From Ampullaceana balthica (lineage: Eukaryota; Mollusca; Gastropoda; Lymnaeidae), in the NCBI GenBank assembly GCA_944989445.1, contig CALYLW010000042.1:186001-250000 (forward strand): a stretch of 64,000 nt of DNA. The letters run 5' to 3'. The notes beneath the pieces were generated by a model. That model searched no databases and was not told where the DNA came from. It saw only the letters and a list, made by a program, of their open reading frames with translations. Positions 58,110 to 64,000 of this stretch are shown one piece after another. Position 1 is the first letter of the stretch; each line of letters begins with the position of its first letter. The position numbers and the translations under genes are program-made.

Positions 58110-58684
58110 TACCGTATATACTCGTTCTACAGCCCGTTCGTTCATAAGCCGACCCCCCCCCCACCACTTTTGGAAGAGAAAAGTATTAAAAGTGTATAAC
58201 CCGCTCACAAGCCGACCCCCAAAAAATAATAAGACAGCTTAAACAAAATGGTACAATTTTTTTTAAAAACTACATTATGATTGTTTATTTGTACTGCCTA
58301 TTTTTCGTCTTTGTGCTCTTTGTTAGGCAAGAGTTACCATTATTTAAAAAAAAATTAGTAAACAGTGACGCAAGCGCGTACATTCACATTCGTTGTTGAA
58401 AACAAAATTTGTAAAACAATTTATTAAAACGTTCACAAACATAAATAAAATGATTAAATAAGGTAAGTGACAAGTGCAGATGTTTAATAATATATTATTG
58501 TAGCTTCTGGTAGAGCAGCGAAATCTTGTAGAATGTAGAAAAGGACTTGGATGATCTACAATAACAACACATATTCAATATCCATGCAGAAATACGTTAA
58601 TGACCAACTCGTAAGCCGACCCCCCAACTTTCCCCCCTAGATTTTGTCCAAAAAAGGTCGGCTTGCGAACGAGTATATACGGCA
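58110..58684 (-). mobile_element. Miniature inverted-repeat element, copy 2
   Basis: Starts TACCGTATATACTCGTTC and ends GAACGAGTATATACGGCA. The body is the reverse complement of 42280-42864 throughout, for example ATTTTGTCCAAAAAA near 58641 matches inside the left end of copy 1. The last two bases (CA instead of TA) are mutated. No transposase. Confidence 0.85.
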
Positions 58685-58714
58685 AGTGTATTGTCACCAT
58701 TGTGACAGTTTAGT

Positions 58715-59515
58715 CATCTGGTTCATATTGACATCTGGTCCTTGTATTGACATTTGGTTCTTATTCACATCTGGTTCTGACTGACATCGTCTCATCTGTG
58801 ACATCTGTTTCTGATTGACATTTGGTTCTGAGGGACATTTGGTTCTGAGTGACGATTGGTTCTGAGTGACATTTGGTTCGAGTGACATTTGGTTCTTGCT
58901 GACATCTGGTTCTTTATCACATCTGGTTCTGACTGAAATCGTCTGAACTGTGACATCTGGTTCTGTGTGACATTTGGTCCTAATAGACTTTTACTTTACA
59001 TTTGTTTCTGAGTAGCTCCGAGTTTTCGTTGCCAAACTTTCCAAAGTTAAATCTGATTTTGATTGGCATCTTCTCTTGACTGACATCTTCTCTTGAATGA
59101 TATCCGGTGCTGAGTGGCATCTGGTTGCGATTGATATCTGTTTCCGGGTGGCATCCTTTTCTGAGTGACATCTGGTTACGATAGACTTATCATCCTTTGT
59201 CCAAACTATTTTTCTGAAATATTCTGATGGGTTACACATGGTTCTGGTGGCATCTAGTAGTGATTGACATATTATTCTGTTTGACATCTTATTCTGATTG
59301 GCATCTTATTCTGATTGACATCTTATTCTGATTGACATCTTATTCTGATTGGCATCTTATTCTGATTGACATCTTATTCTGATTGGCATCTTATTCTGAT
59401 TGACATCTTATTCTGATTGACATCTTATTCTGATTGACATCTTATTCTGATTGATATCTTATTCTGATTGACATCTTATTCTGATTGAAATTTTGCTCAT
59501 AGTGACATTTGGTGA
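58715..59515. repeat. 17-bp minisatellite, two subfamilies
   Basis: 58715-58990 is mostly GACATTTGGTTCTGAGT and 59258-59500 is mostly GACATCTTATTCTGATT. Between them are intermediate diverged units (GACATCTTCTCTTGA, GGCATCTGGTTGCGA). The same period and shared GACAT...TCTGA frame show a single origin. Confidence 0.93.
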
Positions 59516-59703
59516 CAGATGGATCGCATGATATCACGCCGTTGGGCAGATCACTCGAATGATAGTCTGTCATATAACAAAGACTTATCGATCGCATGAA
59601 TGTGTGTTGATCGAATCATATTATATCGTGTGTCACTGGTTTTCATAAGTCCATCTTCAGACATCTTACGATCATAAAATCCGCCTGTACCGTCTATCAA
59701 ATC

Positions 59704-59890
59704 AAACTTGTCCAGCTGTACCATCAACCCAAACTTGTCCAGCTGTACCATCAACCCAAACTTGTCCAGCTGTACCATCAACCCAAACGTGTCCAGCTGT
59801 ACCATCAACCCAAACTTGTCCAGCTGTACCATCAACCCAAACGTGTCCAGCATTACCATCAACCCAAACGTGTCCGTCTGTACCGTCTAT
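59704..59890. repeat. 27-bp minisatellite, about 7 copies
   Basis: Unit CCAAACTTGTCCAGCTGTAC, then CATCAAC, with ACGTGTCC variants toward the right end. Open on both strands because the length is a multiple of three. Confidence 0.96.
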
Positions 59891-60204
59891 CAGATGTCCA
59901 GGAACAATGGAAGGAAAAGTCCTGGTCTAGGTGTGATGACGCTAGGGATTGATGGGACCACAAGGACATGTGCGTTAGTCAGTAGGTCATGGAGTATGGA
60001 GTTAAGTTCGACTTAAACACATTTTTTTTTCTCCTCCATTTCATCACTAAATAAGATAAAACTGAAAATACAAATACGTTGATGCTAACAATAATTTAAA
60101 TTTTTAAATCCCTTATATTAACTTCGAAATCTTGTCTGTCGTCATCTCTCTCTTCGTACGTCGGTCGGGCGGAAAAACAAAAGTAAAAAATGACCCACTT
60201 TCCG
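59891..60204. other. Unannotated stretch
   Basis: No feature recognised. Confidence 0.5.
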
Positions 60205-60284
60205 TGATCCGATCGAGCTGAAATTTGGCACATGGACCCGTCTCACCTAACAATGCATCGTATCAAAATGTCAGATCGATCGAA
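60205..60284 (+). repeat. Dispersed stem-loop family, copy 2
   Basis: GATCGAGCTGAAATTTGGCA, then ACAATGCATCGT, then CAAAATGTCAGATCGATCG. The ends are imperfect inverted repeats. Partner of 48545-48622. Confidence 0.75.
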
Positions 60285-62697
60285 CGTACCGTAATTAAAT
60301 TTATGCATTTTTAGTTTATCCTATATAACGTATGTAATTCAAATTCACTGTTTGTTATTGGTTTTTTTTTAACCACGTGAGAGTTTGAGTTGACGCTTTG
60401 ACGCGACCCATCGAAGTACCGGCGTGATTTGTTTACATTTTACGTGTCACGCTGAGCTCGTACCAGCGATCGGTGACCAGGATTTTCCCCTCTCCCACCC
60501 CCACCCCCTAGGGTTATGAAGCAAAGTTGAGTTAAGACAGATTCAGTCTGTAAATGTTTGAAAATAATCAATACTGTTAGTTATGTCTCATATATAAGGG
60601 ATTTATAGTCAAAAACTTTGTTTTTAGGGGTTTGATTTATTAACTTCTCAAAATCACCCAGCATTTACAAAGAAACCGACATTCATCTACAAACTAATGT
60701 CACTAAAAATAAAAAATAAAATTTAAAAAAATTAAAAAACCCCATCAATATCATCAAGTTTTAAAAAAAATATTCAAAAAACGTCATCAAAGTACTAGAC
60801 GGATTTAAAAATCCTCATTCATCAGAAAGTTTACGTCCACAAATTTCCTTTTACCCAAGACATTCATATTCTGATCTGTCTGTAGAAAAACGAAGCTGAG
60901 ATTGCCGTTAAGCTTCAAGTCTTACTTTTCTCGCCTTTAAACTTCAAAGCCATGGTAACTGTGTTGTGTGTGACCATTGGCCAAACTATCAACTCCTGAA
61001 TTATTGGGATATTTTGTTGGCCTAAGTTAAGAGGCATTTTGTTTTCGCTGGAGGGCAGTGGACATAAGGGTGTGGTTCGGGAGTGGGAGGGGGGCTTACG
61101 CAATTTTGATAGAATCATCCAGGTAAGAAAATAATTGGAGGTAAATTTCCTGTAGGCGTCTGACGTCATCTGCCCATCCATTGGATGCAAGGTGGCCCAT
61201 GACGTAACATTGTCCATGTCGCGTTGACCGCCTGTGTCGAGGCAGTGACGGCTGTAGGTCCGGCAACAATGGTGACCCCGCCGGGCAGTTGTGGACTCCG
61301 TAGAGGGCGGGCGGGAGGTGGACAATAGATTTGACGCCGTCCAGTTGTCCGGTCATCAGGAATCACGTGACTTTCAACATGTATCTGGTGTAACGACAGC
61401 ATTAGTGACCACGGGGCAGTTCGTACCTACCGTTGTCTTGATTTCGAAGTGGGGGGAAAAAAAGGGTGTGGGGGGTGTATAACATAATAGTCAGGCGTTG
61501 ATGGTGTTTAAAGCGTGTATCTGTGTGGCCCGTGTGGGTGTGGTGTCATAAACGTTGTGTAGGAAGGTTCGAAGAGATGGCTTAGAGGCTTTAACTTCCG
61601 GAGAGGATTTAGTCAATGATTGAAGGGAACGGGCGGTAACATAACGGTAGCTCTATGCCCCCCCCCCAGCTTACTTATCTGTTTGAAAGGTGATGTCGGC
61701 CCGTGGGAGAGGGAGGGGACTGAAGCTTACGATTCAGACGTAATGAATGTTTTGCGTGATTGTTCACGTCCTGTATGTTGTGCCAAACGTCTAGAGAACA
61801 ACACTGGTCCACTCTTGTCATTGAAAGGAACATACCATCATTCACTGCAAAGAAAAAGCCACTGGTTTTTTTTAAATTTCGATTTGAATTCGAAGTTGTG
61901 TTCGACAAAAGACAAAATCTTGACTAACTATAGCCAACCTTAGCATAGACGAACTTGCTAACATGACATAAAACAAATCGCGAGTGTTGAATAAGATGGC
62001 GCTGATCCTCGAAATGGAAGCCATTGCTAAGAAATCATACTTTCGACGTCATTCCAATTGTTCATGTCCGTTTGTTTAATTCACCTTCTGAACAACCAAA
62101 TTTAAAGCTTTACTCAATGTCATGTTACCCTTTCAATGCTGATCTGTAAAAAAGATAGAAGATGGGGTGGAGTGAGAGAGGGAGCGGGGAGTGTAAGACT
62201 CCGACTATTTATGCGACTCCGCGTTAGACCAAACGACGTGCCCGCCCGAGACAAAGGCCTGGACGCGCTCGTGGTGTTGGTCTCTCCGTGCCTGTCTAAT
62301 AAACCAGGAAGATAATCAATGCCGATGGTGCCACCTACCGGTCTTAGTGGCAGCCGAGAGCATCTCGTGCCGAGGGCGAATCCATCAAGAAGATGTACGC
62401 ACTCACAGCCAAGAGAAGAAGAGTTGCAAAGTAGCTAACTGCTTGGGTAACAAATAACGGGCCGCTCGCATTGATTGGCCGTCGGCCTGTACACCCGGCC
62501 TGGCGGCAGGGCCTGGACTGTGGACTATCAGTGATGTTCAGTAGTTGACTTTTGAGACGTTGATCTATTGTACGTTCATCTACTATATAAGTAGATAGTC
62601 GCTTGGACTCTTCTATTCAGTTTTTTATGATGGCCACGTTTCATTCGCTGTCTCCTTTGCACGGCAATGACTTATCTCTATTACACATGGATTTTTC
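60285..62697. other. Unannotated stretch
   Basis: AT-rich at 60600-60800. 60915-61480 is GC-richer with several overlapping minus-strand frames (up to 136 codons), none with a recognisable domain. A TGACGTCA site lies at about 61162 and CACGTG at about 61365. 62160-62530 is CpG-containing with GATTGGCCG (reverse CCAAT) near 62475, promoter-like only by composition. Confidence 0.4.
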
Positions 62698-62910
62698 CTA
62701 AACACTACTCATCTACACACTACTCACTAACACACTACTCACTAACACACAACACACATACACACAACTCACCTACATACTACTCACCTACTCACTACTG
62801 ACCAACATGCTACTCACCTTGTTACTATTTAACTACACCCTTCACGCTTACACACTACTCACATACACACAACTCAACTACACACTACACACTACTCACC
62901 TACACACTTC
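62698..62910. repeat. Degenerate ACACACTACTCAC repeat
   Basis: About 12 diverged copies of a 15-18-bp unit such as CTACACACTACTCAC and CTAACACACTACTCA. Confidence 0.88.
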
Positions 62911-63169
62911 CTCAGTTCTAGAACCACGCTTAAAAGACATCGTGATGTGTTTCTAAGAGAAAATGTCAAGGAATAAGCTGGAAAATAATAATTTCTAGCA
63001 AAAAATTGATTCTTCAAATCAACAATTAAAACTTCGATAGCTGCTTTCCGTAACTTTATTATTGCTTCCAAGCCATCTCTAAAATTTGATGGGTACAATG
63101 CAAAGAAAAACTCACAAACGCTAAAGACTATCAGTGTTAAAAAAAATAAAAAGCTTTTATCAATATAAA
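62911..63169. other. AT-rich unannotated stretch
   Basis: Minus-strand 123-codon frame (62892-63263) contains one hydrophobic stretch but matches no family I recognise. Confidence 0.4.
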
Positions 63170-63650
63170 TAGTTCCCATTGTCTGTATGTATGGATGTAA
63201 TTTGTAATGCTGCGATCGATTTTGTTTTATTCTCTTGATGAGTTCTTTTTCGGGCTTACCCATTAAATTCCTTTTCGCCTTTATTATAAACGTTTGTTTG
63301 AGCTTATATTTTAATACAAGGCGTGCATCGGAAGGCGCGCAAAAAGGTGTTCAAAATAATTATAAATTAATGACACGCTGTAAAAAATAAATAAATATAT
63401 GGCGTCATTGTTTTCGCATATGACGTCATTGTTTTCGCTTATATTTTAATTTTTGAAAAGGGAACGATGTAAAAATAGGATTTGATGATTTATAATTATG
63501 AAATACTTTGTGTATATTTCAGCAAGTTTAATCTTTCGTATTTATCAAACAAGAATAAGTTACTTATATTATTGATTCCCGTTGTCTGTATTGATGTAGT
63601 GTTGTTAGGTGGCGCTGTGATCGATTTTGTTTTATAGTGCTGTTTGAACC
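63170..63650. repeat. Diverged direct repeat (63175-63230 and 63575-63640)
   Basis: Both copies read from ...TTGTCTGTA through CGATCGATTTTGTTTTAT or GTGATCGATTTTGTTTTAT, with indels in the middle. Between them, ATGACGTCATTGTTTTCGC-type words occur twice (63403-63438). Confidence 0.75.
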
Positions 63651-63749
63651 AAAAAAAAATTCCGTCATTTTTGGCGGGTTATCTCTAGTTATATTTATAT
63701 CCTTGCACTATCTCGTTTGAAATATAGGCTATCGGTTCCAGTCTAAAAC

Positions 63750-63955
63750 AGGTCAAATTATTGTTTTAATTTTTTTTAAAATTCGTATCACCCCCTCTAC
63801 CCATGACCGTTATATGTCATGTGTTGTCATCGACGGGGAGTATGTGTGCAGAGTTTCACCTGTTAAGCTAATAAGAAAATAGTTTAAATTTACCAGACGC
63901 GATTCATGACACAGACACAAACACACAGACGCACGCACAGTCACACAGACACACT
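63750..63955 (+). mobile_element. Possible LINE/SINE 3' tail
   Basis: GTGTGCAGAGTTTCACCTG, then TTAAGCTAATAAG, then a CAGACACA-rich tail (63908-63953). This layout resembles the 3' ends of RTE-like LINEs and derived SINEs, which end in ACAGACAG-type repeats. No coding part is present. Confidence 0.35.
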
Positions 63956-64000
63956 TAAGTTGGTGAGTTGAATAGGTGTGTGGACAAAAATATTGTTTAC

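Noticed and set aside
60915..61402. Cluster of minus-strand frames (78-136 codons)
   Set aside because: Overlap each other in different frames, and none has a domain or start context that stands out.

Overview
This window looks like intergenic or intronic nuclear DNA from an animal, most likely an invertebrate. The support is a dense set of eukaryotic short inverted-repeat DNA transposons (two hAT-type miniature elements with 8-bp target duplications), decayed 3' ends of a LINE retrotransposon, tRNA-derived SINE heads with A and B boxes, CA/GA/CT microsatellites and very many minisatellites. A mollusc would fit this mixture, but that is a guess from general resemblance. I find no protein-coding gene, rRNA, functional tRNA, operon or CRISPR array that I can support. 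The long open frames are a by-product of tandem repeats whose unit lacks stop codons.

Tandem arrays dominate. About 40 separate arrays with unit lengths from 2 to 84 bp add up to roughly 26 kb, about 40 percent of the window by my manual tally. The largest is a 6.4-kb array of about 213 copies of a 30-bp unit (18671-25079). It contains an internal tandem duplication of exactly 2,610 bp (87 units). Other large arrays are 13442-14219 (26 bp), 16074-17484 (45 bp), 26543-27335 (23 bp), 30150-31036 (24/32 bp), 35197-36400 (32 bp, split by an insertion), 37972-39397 (19 bp), 43360-44247 (47 bp), 45833-46710 (19 bp), 51538-52455 (about 30 bp) and 55062-57335 (16-bp family).

Mobile-element content lies mostly between arrays. 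There are two copies of one 575-585 bp miniature element in opposite orientation (42280-42864 and 58110-58684), hAT miniature elements at 44510-44676 and 52538-52727, hAT relics at 4895-4991 and 7800-8143, a 131-bp-arm inverted-repeat element at 47964-48321, LINE tails at 1520-1695, 2815-2930 and 50050-50500, tRNA-SINE pieces near 28950 and 41385-41567, and a small dispersed stem-loop family (48545-48622 and 60205-60284). A perfect 40-bp-arm palindrome with a one-base centre lies at 40674-40754. Two insertions sit inside minisatellites (28776-29411 and 35968-36134).

The remaining single-copy stretches are mostly AT-rich. A few have candidate regulatory motifs: a CRE next to a TCACGTGA box near 34579, a homeodomain-rich block at 18005-18300 and a CArG box near 26038. 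No genes can be seen working together here. The best material is about how repeats are born, homogenised and interrupted.
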